Source: Doryteuthis pealeii (lineage: Eukaryota; Mollusca; Cephalopoda; Myopsida; Loliginidae). From it: a stretch of DNA of 64,000 nucleotides. Below the pieces are notes generated by a model. The model was not told where the DNA came from. It did not search any database and saw only the letters and a program-made list of their open reading frames with translations. The translations under genes and the position numbers were made by a program. Each line of letters begins with the position of its first letter. Within the stretch, counting starts at the first letter, position 1. The stretch covers positions 47,533,592 through 47,597,591 of the forward strand of contig CM042156.1 in assembly GCA_023376005.1 (NCBI GenBank). Direction: 5' to 3'. This document shows positions 20,591-32,900 of the stretch, in pieces.

Positions 20591-21389
20591 GAAATAAAAA
20601 CAAAAATAATACATGTTCATTTTTATAATTAATTCATAGGCGCTTGGAATTATTTAGGTTTATTTTTATACAAAATTTCTTTATTTGGATATTGTAATAT
20701 TATAAATCTGACCATTTAAGAATAGAGGAAGACCTATCTTTAGAACACAATATATATATATATATATTTGTGTTCTAAAAGTATCAGAAAATATGACGTC
20801 ATTTATGACGTCTCAATCGCGTGCCGCTTTATTGGGAATTAGAAATGAAAAAGGAAGCATTTGAACGGGGTTATTTTTCGGTATCCTCGCAGCATGGTGA
20901 CATTTAAAGACTTCCTCGGTCTTTATGTCTATTACTAAAATTGTAATAGAACATCAAAGACCCTAATATTGAAGTGAAAACAAGAAAATAGCATCTTGAA
21001 TTTTCAAACAATGGACGAAGCCAAATGAAGTCGAAATGGCGTTCGAAATATCTTGGAAAACAAAAACGCATCACCATGTAAAAAAAAAAAAAAAGAAAAA
21101 AAAACGTCAACCATCTTTTTTAATGAAACCAACACCATGTAGACAGATCAGAATCCATCTCATTGGCAAAGGAACATCACCTACATGTTTATAACGAGAA
21201 CAAATAATATAAACTAAACAAATCGTGAGCCAAGGTTAAAATAAGGTAATGATTTTTCTTTTAATCTTAAAATCAACTCATAACTCATTGCGATAAATTA
21301 GTTTTTGTTTTACATATTTCTTTATGTAGATATTTCAAATTCATTTCTCTTTAATTGGTTAGTTCGTTGTTTGTTTGTTTTTTAAAGTA

Positions 21390-21995
21390 TGTCAACCGTT
21401 GTTGGGTTATTTTATGCCAAAGACGTTTTCTTTTTTCGTTCTTGATGGGTCTTCAAAAACATTTCTAAACTCAGTCCTTTAAAACCTGGGTTTTTTTTAA
21501 AACTCATTTTACTATTCAAGACATAGATGGGGCCCTAACTGGTACTACCATTCCGGATCAGAGTGGACCTGGGAGTAATTGCGATGAAGAAATACTCCGC
21601 ACCTCCCTCCCAGAGCTCGAAAATTGGAACTTCACCATTAGTTGCAGTTTAACATCATACTCATGACATTAAGATCATCAGCTACTGCCTTGTAACACAT
21701 GACATGATAAAACATATTTGAGGGTTTGCCATAACGGCAATAGAGTTGGAACACTCATATAGGTGCTAGGGCTTGACATGACTAGCCGATTGATTGGAGG
21801 TGGCTTCTCCGACCGCCAGTCTAGCCTAAGGGCTAAAATGGAGTTGCATGTCATTGATTGCTCAGCCACAAGGATTCCGTACTTAAGCATCACGGGTCGC
21901 TAGCCGCGATCCGCATGTGACCGCCATTGGGGTTATTTTTTCACTCTGCAGAGGTGCAGTCGGTGTATTCTAGAGCCCCAGCCCACAGGGAAAAA
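21390..21995 (-). mobile_element. Repeat V, copy B with tail
   Basis: Minus sense, from GGGCTCTAGAATACACC through the GACCGCC block to the tail AACCCAACAACGGTTGAC. The minus frame 21678-21893 is in phase with the other copies but carries several deletions. Confidence 0.7.
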
Positions 21996-22070
21996 GTAAA
22001 ATAAAAACAAAAATAATACATTTTCGTTTTTACCATCAATTTATGGGCGCTTGGAATTATTTAGGTTTAA

Positions 22071-22345
22071 TGATATTTTCCACGTACCCCACTTGTACGG
22101 GTCAGGCACAAGGCCCTATTTATGTGGGACACCACAAGCCGAAGCTCATGGAGTGGCAGGTGAAAAATTGCGTCGATCCCGTCGGCATTCCCCTCAAAGG
22201 GGGCGCCTCAGGCGCTGGGCAATAAACCCAGCCTGCCCTTTAAATCGAGGGGCAGGTGTTGCCTGGGGGATGGCCCCCTGGGATCGACGCTATTATTTAA
22301 CATCACCGGTCCAGCGGCCGAAGCTCGCCGGACCCCCGGGTAGTT
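22071..22345 (-). mobile_element. Repeat IV insertion with 17-bp target site duplication
   Basis: The 275-bp element is flanked by GAATTATTTAGGTTTAA at 22054-22070 and 22346-22362. The paralogous locus in copy A (20644-20662) has a single GGAATTATTTAGGTTTA and no insertion, so both boundaries are exact. A long target duplication implies insertion by target-primed reverse transcription (SINE-like), not a cut-and-paste MITE. Minus sense ends with the CCTTGTGCCTGACCCGTAC tail. Confidence 0.85.
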
Positions 22346-22839
22346 GAATTATTTAGGTTTAATATTAGACAAAAATTCCTTATTTAGATATTGCAATAGA
22401 TAGTAACAGAAAACATGACGTCATTTATGACGTCTCATTAGCGCGTGGCGTTATTAATAAAGGAAAAAGACAGAAATAAAAAAAAAAAGGAAGCATTTGA
22501 ACGGGGTTATTTTTCGTTATCCACGCAGCATGGGGAATTTTAAAAACTTCCGCATTACCCTGTCGAGAGAAAAAAAAACGTCAGACCAGATTTTTTAATG
22601 AAACCAACACCATGTAGACAGAACAAAATACATCTCATTGGCAAAGGAACATCACCTACATGTTTACAACGAGAACAAATAATATAAGCTTAAAAAATCG
22701 TGTGTCAAGGTTAAAATAAGGTAATTATTTTTCTTTTAATTTTAAAATCAACTCAAAATTCATTGCGATAATTTAGCTTTTGTTTTACATAATATTTATT
22801 TATGTAGTTTAGTTGGTTGGTTCGTTACCTACTTGGATT

Positions 22840-23310
22840 TTACAGTATGTCAACCGTTGTTGGGTTATTTTATGCCGAAGACGTTTCCTTTTTTCATTCT
22901 GGATGGGTCTTCAAATATATTTTTAAACTCAGTCCTTTAAAACCCGTTTTTTTAAATCATTTATTCTATTCAAACCATAGATGTGACCCTAACAGATACT
23001 ACCACTCCGAGTCAGAGTGGACCTGGGAGTAATTGTGATGAAGACGTACTCCACACTCCCCCATGTCTCCAAAATTGAACCTCACCATTAGATGCAGTTT
23101 AACGGCATACATAGGACATTAAGATCCTCAGCTACTACCTTCTAACACATACATGATAGAAAAATATTTGAGGGTTTGCTATTCAAGTCATAGATGGGGC
23201 CCTAACAGGTATTACCATTCCGAGTCAGAGTGTACCTGGCAGTAATTGCGATGAAGGGGTACTCAGAGCTCCAGGATTTTTTTATGTAGATATTTCAAAT
23301 TTATTTTTGT
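22840..23310 (-). mobile_element. Repeat V fragments (two 3' portions)
   Basis: 22840-23175 has the tail and the CCTAACAG..ACTACCACTCCGAGTCAGAG block. 23184-23275 repeats ATAGATGGGGCCCTAACAGG and stops. They look like leftovers of further rounds of the local duplication. Confidence 0.6.
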
Positions 23311-23745
23311 TTAGTTTGACCACAGGAGGGATGTATTTGGACCAGGCGGGCTACCGCACCTATTCCGAAATAAAAACTCTCTCGGTGCTGTTTTTTTTAT
23401 TTCGAAATAGATACAAAAGCGTGGTACAACCCCGAGCATATTATAGCCCGAGGTTTATGTTTGTTGGGTGGGGTGACAAATCTGGTCTTTGCTATTCATT
23501 GTTCTATTTGGTTTGGTACATTTACTGACCGATCCATACAAATAGATATTTACGTCTTTTTTTCTGCAGCCTGCTTCCAATAAAATATCTCAGTCTCTCC
23601 ATGGCTTAAACTTACTTCGAATACCCCGAGTGAACAAACACAGAACACAATCAAAATTTTATTTACAAAAATAAATACAGATGAAATGATCAGATAAGAG
23701 GGCGGAGGGGGTAAAACTAAACATAAAAATCCTCAAGAAACGAAA
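23310..23745. other. no recognised feature
   Basis: A short frame at 23307-23528 has no family resemblance. Nothing else stands out. Confidence 0.3.
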
Positions 23746-23748
23746 AAC

Positions 23749-24010
23749 GGTACTAATGCAAGGGATGATATCATTAGATTACGTATTAAAAGCATTACAT
23801 TACATTTCGCGGAAATGTCAGAAACCTTTGAGACACTAGGATTAGGGTTGGGGTAAGGGTTAAGGTTAGTTTTAGAGTTAGAGTTAGGGTCAGTTTTAGG
23901 GTTAGGGCTAAGGTTAGGCTACTTCGGGAGTTTCCGTAATTTAGTACTATTTATACGTAAAATGCGATTCTAATTATATCATCTCTTGCATGCTATTCTG
24001 TATTTATACC
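23749..24010. mobile_element. MITE with TTAGGG-like core (copy 1)
   Basis: The inverted ends GGTACTAATGCAAGGGATGAT and the complement of ATCATCTCTTGCATGC flank GAAACCTTTGAGACACTAGG, then degenerate GGGTTAGGG units. It is the same family as 25045-25316. The left end has lost about ten bases relative to copy 2. Confidence 0.75.
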
Positions 24011-25040
24011 CGAAAAACATTCAACACAAAAAAAAGTTGTGGGTCAGTTGGGTTCCCTTTCTCCTTTGGAAACAAGTACTACCGACTTAATGTAGGGTCT
24101 AGGTAAAATATGGAATGGTTATAGGACGGTTGGATTATAAAAAAATTCTGCTAACTCTCTCTACATCGTAAGGTGCGGGGCTAGGACAAAAACTTGGCGA
24201 AAATGGGAGTCCTGGATACGTCCTAAGTAGAAAAAAACCTGGGTAGAACTGAAAATTCAGCCACCTAACTAAAAAAAAACCTATGGTGTATGCTTAGGCT
24301 TTGCCAGTGGTTTCTTGATTACAGTTTTATAGAATTTTGGGGCTATCTAGGGTTGGGTTCCCGGCACGAGGGCTAGAACGCAGGGACCAAGAGCAGGGTG
24401 GGTAGATTCTAATATAGCCCTCATTCTCGCACACAGTCTTGTTGCATGCACCCAACTTTTGCAGAAGTAAAAATGATTTACTCTATAGGTTTGATTTGAC
24501 ACAAGGTCACAAGTATGAAACAATCCAGCGAGGATTAGCAGAACTCGAGCGCCGCGTCATAACAAATGAATAAAGTCGCCATGTTAGAAACTAAGAAATA
24601 AAGCAATGTAATGAATCAATTAACACGGAATGATAATTAAAAATGTCTCTGTTTTTACTTGCATTATTATAGGGCAATGGAAAATCCCTCTCCACAAGGT
24701 TTCTGGTAACAGAGCAGCAAAAGACTGCGGCCAGATTTTTTTTTCTAAAGAAATTGAAGAGAAGAAGACATGTCTAGGGAAGAAGACCAAATTAAACTCA
24801 AGACATTTTGTTTGCAACGTAATGCCAAGAAAGATTTTTAAAAATATAACGGTGCAAACATCCTGTGTTGAAGTTCAAAACTAAAGGTAATATATTTTAT
24901 TTTATTTTTCTGTTAATTAATGATTTATGTATTTGCTAACAACGCAGTATGAGACACAATGTCAATTTTTAAGTGGAGTTTAACGAGTTTGAATTAAGAG
25001 TTTTTTTATTGTCCTGTTGGAGAGAGAAGAGTTGGATGAA
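24010..25040. other. Mostly unassigned; SINE C fragment at 24487-24560 (-)
   Basis: ACACAAGGTCACAAGTATG..CCAGCGAGGATTAGCAG is a reverse SINE C piece. An 84-codon frame at 24630-24884 (+) has no recognised domain. No other landmark. Confidence 0.4.
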
Positions 25041-25044
25041 TACC

Positions 25045-25316
25045 GGTATCAATGCAGAATAGCGCGCTAGAGATAATATTAGATTACGTCTAAAAAGCAT
25101 TACATTTCACGAAAATACTCGAAACCTTTGAGACGCTAGGATTAGGGTTAGGGTTAGTGTTATGGTTAGTTTTAGGGTTAGGGTAAGTATTAGGATCAGT
25201 GTTAGGATTAGGGTTAGGGTTAGGCTACATCGAGGGTTTCCCTAATCTAATACTGTTTAAAGGTAAAATGCGATTCTAATGATATTATCTCTTGCACGCT
25301 ATTCTGCATTTGTACC
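25045..25316. mobile_element. MITE with TTAGGG-like core (copy 2)
   Basis: The ends GGTATCAATGCAGAATAGCG and, inverted, GGTACAAATGCAGAATAGCG are near identical. Interior: TTAGATTACG, GAAACCTTTGAGACGCTAGG, then about 80 bp of GGGTTAGGGTTA-type units, then CTACATCGAGGGTTTCC. Confidence 0.8.
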
Positions 25317-25739
25317 TGAATTCCTTTCCCGTGAGAATTAGCGCTATGTAAAATGCAAACGGTCTAGTTCAGACTTTGAATTGGTGTCTCCGTGTCCATT
25401 TAATTTATGATTTATTTCGATAATTTAGTTTTTATTTCTATTTATTTTTTTAAATCTTTTTCAGCGCCATATCAACAGAAATATGTTTACTCTGACAAAA
25501 ACAGAAGAAAAGAAAAAGAAAAACAGGACTACATACGATGAGTGTATCATTTGAATAACAGAACAATAATAACGACTTAATAAATTAACGAAGCAATTAA
25601 AACAGACAATGAGAATTTAGAAAATGGAAATTCAGGAGGACAGATAAGAAGGACATGAAATATCATAAAAACATGTGAATAGAAAAATAGCGGCTCTGTA
25701 TATTCCGCAGAAATAAGTTCAAAAAACATTTTATCTAAA

Positions 25740-26110
25740 AAAAAAAAAAAGTAAATTTGAAGAAATTAAGAAACTTTTTAAAATTGTGATGATCTCACAG
25801 GAGAGACAAACTGAAAATTAAAATTCCCTTTACTTTTAGTTAACAAAAACTTATCAGCCACATGAACATATCAACAAGATAAGCCAAACTTGTTTACCAA
25901 ATATAAATTCTTCAATAGAATTAAGTTCAGAAAATTCTATCCGGAAAAAAAAAAGGTTTTAAATGAATTAAGAGATTTTAAAAATTGTGATGATCTCAGA
26001 GACAAACTGAAATAAAAAAAATTCATTTTTAAATTTTAAAAAATTACATTACGATTTGAATCACATGAAGAGATCAGCAAGAAATAATATTCCATCTATA
26101 AATAATTAAT
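25740..26110. repeat. Degenerate ~200-bp direct repeat
   Basis: AATTGTGATGATCTCA..GAGACAAACTGAAA occurs at 25782 and 25984. Each is preceded by a poly(A)-led segment and followed by CACATGAA..ATCA..AAGA. This is an old tandem duplication just upstream of the satellite block. Confidence 0.65.
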
Positions 26111-26283
26111 TGAATTTTATCAGTTTCTGTTGAAAATTAGTTGATACACAACAATCGAATAAGTTTGTCTACTGTGAACATTTTTTTTTTTGGGGGGGGG
26201 GATAAATTATTGGACAGTTTAGAAGAGAGTTTCAAAAAGGCAGGACAAGTTAATGATCTTTGTATGTTCAGTACAGACGTACA

Positions 26284-29200
26284 TGGTACCGATTAGCCCT
26301 CAGTCTGATGACCCTCTAGGGATGTTCAGCTGTACTACCTAGAAATACGGACGGGTCAGAAGGACATGTGCTTATTAGCCCTCAGTCTGATGACCCTCTG
26401 GGATGTTCGGCTGTACTACCTAGAAATACGGACGGTCAGAAGGCATGGTGCTTATTAGCCCTCAGTCTGATGACCCTCTAGGGATGTTCGGCTGTACTAC
26501 CTAGAAATACGGACGGGTCAGAAGGACATGGTGCTTATTAGCCCTCAGTCTGATGACCCTCTAGGGATGTTCAGCTGTACTACCTAGAAATACGGACGGG
26601 TCAGAAGGACATGGTGCTTATTAGCCCTCAGTCTGATGACCCTCTAGGGATGTTCAGCTGTACTACCTAGAAATACGGACGGGTCAGAAGGACATGGTGC
26701 TTATTAGCCCTCAGTCTGATGACCCTCTAGGGATGTTCAGCTGTACTACCTAGAAATACGGACGGGTCAGAAGGACATGGTGCTTATTAGCCCTCAGTCT
26801 GATGACCCTCTAGGGATGTTCAGCTGTACTACCTAGAAATACGGACGGGTCAGAAGGACATGGTGCTTATTAGCCCTCAGTCTGATGACCCTCTAGGGAT
26901 GTTCAGCTGTACTACCTAGAAATACGGACGGGTCAGAAGGACATGGTGCTTATTAGCCCTCAGTCTGATGACCCTCTGGGATGTTCTGTACTACCTAGAA
27001 ATACGGACGGGTCAGAAGGACATGGTGCTTATTAGCCCTCAGTCTGATGACCCTCTGGGATGTTCAGCTGTACTACCTAGAAATACGGACGGGTCAGAAG
27101 GACATGGTGCTTATTAGCCCTCAGTCTGATGACCCTCTAGGGATGTTCAGTTGTACTACCTAGAAATACGGACGGGCCAGAAGGACATGGTGCCCTCAGT
27201 CTGATGACCCTCTGGGTATGTTCGGCTGTTCTAGAAATACGGACGGTCAGAAGGACATGGTGCTTATTAGCCCTCAGTCTGATGACCCTCTAGGGATGTT
27301 CGGCTGTACTACCTAGAAATACGGACGGGTCAGAAGGACATGGTGCTTATTAGCCCTCAGTCTGATGACCCTCTAGGGATGTTCAGCTGTACTACCTAGA
27401 AATACGGACGGGTCAGAAGGACATGGTGCTTATTAGCCCTCAGTCTGATGACCCTCTAGGGATGTTCAGCTGTACTACCTAGAAATACGGACGGGTCAGA
27501 AGGACATGGTGCTTATTAGCCCTCAGTCTGATGACCCTCTAGGGATGTTCAGCTGTACTACCTAGAAATACGGACGGGTCAGAAGGACATGGTGCTTATT
27601 AGCCCTCAGTCTGATGACCCTCTAGGGATGTTCAGCTGTACTACCTAGAAATACGGACGGGTCAGAAGGACATGGTGCTTATTAGCCCTCAGTCTGATGA
27701 CCCTCTGGGATGTTCAGCTGTACTACCTAGAAATACGGACGGGTCAGAAGGACATGGTGCTTATTAGCCCTCAGTCTGATGACCCTCTAGGGATGTTCAG
27801 CTGTACTACCTAGAAATACGGACGGGTCAGAAGGACATGGTGCTTATTAGCCCTCAGTCTGATGACCCTCTAGGGATGTTCAGCTGTACTACCTAGAAAT
27901 ACGGACGGGTCAGAAGGACATGGTGCTTATTAGCCCTCAGTCTGATGACCCTCTGGGATGTTCGGCTGTACTACCTAGAAATACGGACGGTCAGAAGGAT
28001 GGTGCTTATTAGCCCTCAGTCTGATGACCCTCTAGGGATGTTCAGCTGTACTACCTAGAAATACGGACGGGTCAGAAGGACATGGTGCTTATTAGCCCTC
28101 AGTCTGATGACCCTCTAGGGATGTTCGGCTGTACTACCTAGAAATACGGACGGGTCAGAAGGACATGGTGCTTATTAGCCCTCAGTCTGATGACCCTCTA
28201 GGGATGTTCAGCTGTACTACCTAGAAATACGGACGGGTCAGAAGGACATGGTGCTTATTAGCCCTCAGTCTGATGACCCTCTAGGGATGTTCAGCTGTAC
28301 TACCTAGAAATACGGACGGGTCAGAAGGACATGGTGCTTATTAGCCCTCAGTCTGATGACCCTCTAGGGATGTTCAGCTGTACTACCTAGAAATACGGAC
28401 GGGTCAGAAGGACATGGTGCTTATTAGCCCTCAGTCTGATGACCCTCTAGGGATGTTCGGCTGTACTACCTAGAAATACGGACGGGTCAGAAGGACATGG
28501 TGCTTATTAGCCCTCAGTCTGATGACCCTCTAGGGATGTTCAGCTGTACTACCTAGAAATACGGACGGGTCAGAAGGACATGGTGCTTATTAGCCCTCAG
28601 TCTGATGACCCTCTGGGATGTTCGGCTGTACTACCTAGAAATACGGACGGGTCAGAAGGACATGGTGCTTATTAGCCCTCAGTCTGATGACCCTCTAGGG
28701 ATGTTCAGCTGTACTACCTAGAAATACGGACGGGTCAGAAGGACATGGTGCTTATTAGCCCTCAGTCTGATGACCCTCTAGGGATGTTCAGCTGTACTAC
28801 CTAGAAATACGGACGGGTCAGAAGGACATGGTGCTTATTAGCCCTCAGTCTGATGACCCTCTAGGGATGTTCAGCTGTACTACCTAGAAATACGGACGGG
28901 TCAGAAGGACATGGTGCTTATTAGCCCTCAGTCTGATGACCCTCTAGGGATGTTCGCTGTACTACCTAGAAATACGGACGGGTCAGAAGGACATGGTGCT
29001 AGTCTGATGACCCTCTAGGGATGTTCAGCTGTACTACCTAGAAATACGGACGGGCCAGAAGGACATGGTGCTTATTAGCCCTCAGTCTGATGAATGTTCG
29101 GCTGTACTACCTAGAAATACGGACGGTCAGAAGGGCATGGTGCTTATTAGCCCTCAGTCTGATGACCCTCTAGGGATGTTCGGCTGTACTACCTAGAAAT

Positions 29201-29770
29201 ACGGACGGGTCAGAAGGACATGGTGCTTATTAGCCCTCAGTCTGATGACCCTCTGGGATGTTCGGCTGTACTACCTAGAAATACGGACGGTCAGAAGGGC
29301 ATGGTGCTGATTAGCCTCAGTCTGATGACCCTCTAGGGATGACTACCTAGAAATACGGACGGGTCAGAAGGACATGGTGCTTATTAGCCCTCAGTCTGAT
29401 GACCCTCTAGGATGTTCAGCTGTACTACCTAGAAATACGGACGGGTCAGAAGGACATGGTGCTTATTAGCCCTCAGTCTGATGACCCTCTGGGTATGTTC
29501 TGTACTACCTAGAAATACGGACGGGTCAGAAGGACATGGTGCTTATTAGCCCTCAGTCTGATGACCCTCTAGGGATGTTCAGCTGGAAATACGGACGGGT
29601 CAGAAGGACATGGTGCTTATTAGCCCTCAGTCTGACAGGGTGGTGCTTATTAGAGTCTGATTCCTCAATTAAATGAAGCAGCTGTACTACCTAGAAATAC
29701 GGACGGGTCAGAAGGACATGGTGCTTATTAGCCCTCAGTCTCCCTCTGGGCATGGTGTTTATTATATAGC
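26284..29770. repeat. 83-bp satellite array, about 42 copies
   Basis: The unit includes GCTTATTAGCCCTCAGTC, TGATGACCCTCTAGGGATG, TTCAGCTGTACTACC and TAGAAATACGGACGGG. Spacing between GCTTATTAG starts is 83 bp (for example 26533 and 26616). Variants: CTGGGATG for CTAGGGATG, CGGCTG for CAGCTG, GACGGTC for GACGGGTC. The last ~700 bp hold truncated and rearranged units, the usual array-edge decay. No spacers or cas genes, so not CRISPR. No continuous reading frame. Confidence 0.97.
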
Positions 29771-29980
29771 CCTTAGTACGAATTATCGAAAAAAAAGTCA
29801 ATTTGCATTGTTCACAGAAAACAATCTTTTTCAATTATTGTGTATCTAATGTTTTTCAGCAGAATTTCACATTTCTAATTTGAACTTTTTGGTGATAATG
29901 TCTTCCTTTTGAAAAAAAAATAAAATGTCTTCCTTTTGAAAAAAAAATAAAAAATAAAAAAACGAAAAAAAAAAAAAAAA
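29771..29980. other. Spacer between two satellites
   Basis: About 200 bp of AT-rich DNA with a short A-rich duplication (TGTCTTCCTTTTGAAAAAA twice). It marks the junction between unrelated arrays. Confidence 0.6.
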
Positions 29981-32900
29981 TTCAAAATACAAGCTCAATC
30001 CTTATTTGGTTTTGTTTAGGATGAGCGAAAAATTGAAAAAAAATACAAAATTACAAAAAACAAAAAAACAATGAAAAGACAAGCTTAATCCTTATTTGGT
30101 TTTGTTTAGGATGAGCAAAAAATTGAAAAAAAAAATACAAAATTACAAAAAAAAAAAAAAAAATGAAAAGACAAGCTTAATCCTTATTTGGTTTTGTTTA
30201 GGATGAGCAAAAATTGAAAAAAAAATACAAAATTACAAAAAAACAAAAAAAAACAATGAAAAAACAAGCTTAATCCTTATTTGTTTTGTTTAGGATTGAA
30301 AAAATTGAAAAAAAATGAAAAAAACAAAAAAAATGAAAAGACAAGCTTAATCCTTATTTGATTTTGTTTAGGATGAGCAAAAAATTGAAAAAAAAAATAC
30401 AAAATTACAAAAAAAAAAAAAACAATGAAAAAAACAAGCTTAATCCTTATTTGGTTTTGTTTAGGATAAGCGAAAAATTGAAAAAAAATAAAAAAAAAAC
30501 AAAAAAAAATGAAAAAGACAAGCTTAATCCTTATTTGATTTTGTTTAGGATGAGCAAAAAATTGAAAAAAAAATACAAAATTACAAAAAAACAAAAAAAC
30601 AATGAAAAAGACAAGCTTAATCCTTATTTGGTTTTGTTTAGGATGAGCGAAAAATTGAAAAAAAAATACAAAATTACAAAAAAACAAAAAAAACAATGAA
30701 AAAACAAGCTTAATCCTTATTTGGTTTTGTTTAGGATAAGCGAAAAATTGAAAAAAAAATAAAAAAAAAAAAAAAAAAAATGAAAGACAAGCTTAATCCT
30801 TATTTGATTTTGTTTAGGATGAGCAAAAAATTGAAAAAAAAATACAAAATTACAAAAAAACAAAAAAACAATGAAAAAAACAAGCTTAATCCTTATTTGG
30901 TTTTGTTTAGGATGAGCGAAAAATTGAAAAAAAAAAAAAAAACAAAAAAAAATGAAAAAGACAAGCTTAATCCTTATTTGGTTTTGTTTAGGATGAGCAA
31001 AAAATTGAAAAAAAAATACAAAATTACAAAAAAACAAAAAAAACAATGAAAAAAACAAGCTTAATCCTTATTTGGTTTTGTTTAGGATAAGCGAAAAATT
31101 GAAAAAAAATGAAAAAAACAAAAAAAAATGAAAAAGACAAGCTTAATCCTTATTTGATTTTGTTTAGGATGAGCAAAAAATTGAAAAAAAAATACAAAAT
31201 TACAAAAAAACAAAAAAACAATGAAAAAACAAGCTTAATCCTTATTTGGTTTTGTTTAGGATAAGCGAAAAATTGAAAAAAAATGAAAAAAAACAAAAAA
31301 AAAATGAAAAAGACAAGCTTAATCCTTATTTGGTTTTGTTTAGGATGAGCAAAAAATTGAAAAAAAAATACAAAATTACAAAAAAACAAAAAAAACAATG
31401 AAAAAACAAGCTTAATCCTTATTTGGTTTTGTTTAGGATAAGCGAAAAATTGAAAAAAAAATGAAAAAAAAACAAAAAAAAATGAAAAAGACAAGCTTAA
31501 TCCTTATTTGGTTTTGTTTAGGATGAGCAAAAAAAATTGAAAAAAAAAATACAAAATTACAAAAAAAAAAAACAATGAAAAAACAAGCTTAATCCTTATT
31601 TGGTTTTGTTTAGGATAAGCGAAAAATTGAAAAAAATAAAAAAAAACAAAAAAAAATGAAAAAGACAAGCTTAATCCTTATTTGGTTTTGTTTAGGATGA
31701 GCAAAAAATTGAAAAAAAAATACAAAATTACAAAAAAACAAAAAAAAATGAAAAAGACAAGCTTAATCCTTATTTGGTTTTGTTTAGGATGAGCGAAAAA
31801 TTGAAAAAAAAATACAAAATTACAAAAAAAAAAAACAATGAAAAAGACAAGCTTAATCCTTATTTGGTTTTGTTTAGGATGAGCAAAAAATTGAAAAAAA
31901 AATACAAAATTACAAAAAACAAAAAAACAATGAAAAAACAAGCTTAATCCTTATTTGTTTTGTTTAGGATGAGCAAAAAATTGAAAAAAAAAAAAAAAAT
32001 TACAAAAAAAAAAAAAAAAAATGAAAAAGACAAGCTTAATCCTTATTTGGTTTTGTTTAGGATGAGCGAAAAATTGAAAAAAATACAAAATTACAAAAAA
32101 CAAAAAAACAATAAAAAAGACAAGCTTAATCCTTATTTGTTTTGTTTAGGATGAGCAAAAAATTGAAAAAAAAAAAAAAAATTACAAAAAAACAAAAAAC
32201 AATGAAAAAACAAGCTTAATCCTTATTTGGTTTTGTTTAGGATAAGCGAAAAATTGAAAAAAAAATGAAAAAAACAAAAAAAAATGAAAAAGACAAGCTT
32301 AATCCTTATTTGATTTTGTTTAGGATGAGCAAAAAATTGAAAAAAAAATACAAAATTACAAAAAAAACAAAAAAAATGAAAAAGACAAGCTCAATCCTTA
32401 TTTGGTTTTGTTTAGGATGAGTGAAAAATTGAAAAAAAATACAAAATTACAAAAAAAAACAATGAAAAGACAAGCTTAATCCTCATTTGATTTTGTTTAG
32501 GATGAGCAAAAAATTGAAAAAAAAACAAAATTACAAAAAAACAAAAAAAAATGAAAAAGACAAGCTTAATCCTTATTTGATTTTGTTTAGGATGAGCAAA
32601 AAATTGAAAAAAAAATACAAAATTACAAAAAACAAAAAACAATGAAAAAGACAAGCTTAATCCTTATTTGGTTTTGTTTAGGATGAGCGAAAAATTGAAA
32701 AAAAACAAAAAAAACAAAAAAAAACAATGAAAAAGACAAGCTTAATCCTTATTTGGTTTTGTTTAGGATGAGCAAAAATTGAAAAAAAAAATACAAAATT
32801 ACAAAAAAAAAAAAAAACAATGAAAAAACAAGCTTAATCCTTATTTGGTTTTGTTTAGGATGAGCAAAAATTGAAAAAAAATTACAAAAAAAAAAATGAA

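Larger units (their letters stand above)
20147..22985. repeat. Tandem segmental duplication, two ~1.4-kb copies
   Basis: Copy A (about 20147-21525) and copy B (about 21526-22985) share, in order, Repeat V, GGGCGCTTGGAATTATTTAGG, ATGACGTCATTTATGACGTC, GGAAGCATTTGAACGGGG, CACCATGTAGACAGA and GTATGTCAACCGTTGTTGGG. Divergence is visible (several percent plus indels), so this is an old event. A third partial start is seen at 23184-23310. Confidence 0.85.

Noticed and set aside
20752..20775. Short hairpin around (TA)n with TAGAACACAA/TTGTGTTCTA arms
   Set aside because: Only about 10 bp per arm and absent from copy B of the duplication; too little to call an element.
24630..24884. 84-aa protein gene
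   Set aside because: No domain, low-complexity KK-rich stretches, and no sign of conservation within the window.
26284..29770. CRISPR array
   Set aside because: Repeats are contiguous 83-bp units with no unique spacers and no cas genes, in a eukaryotic setting. It is satellite DNA.
30277..31494. Lysine- or phenylalanine-rich proteins in the A-rich satellite
   Set aside because: Frames are open on both strands because the unit lacks stops by composition. Lengths vary with homopolymer indels. No start or domain logic.
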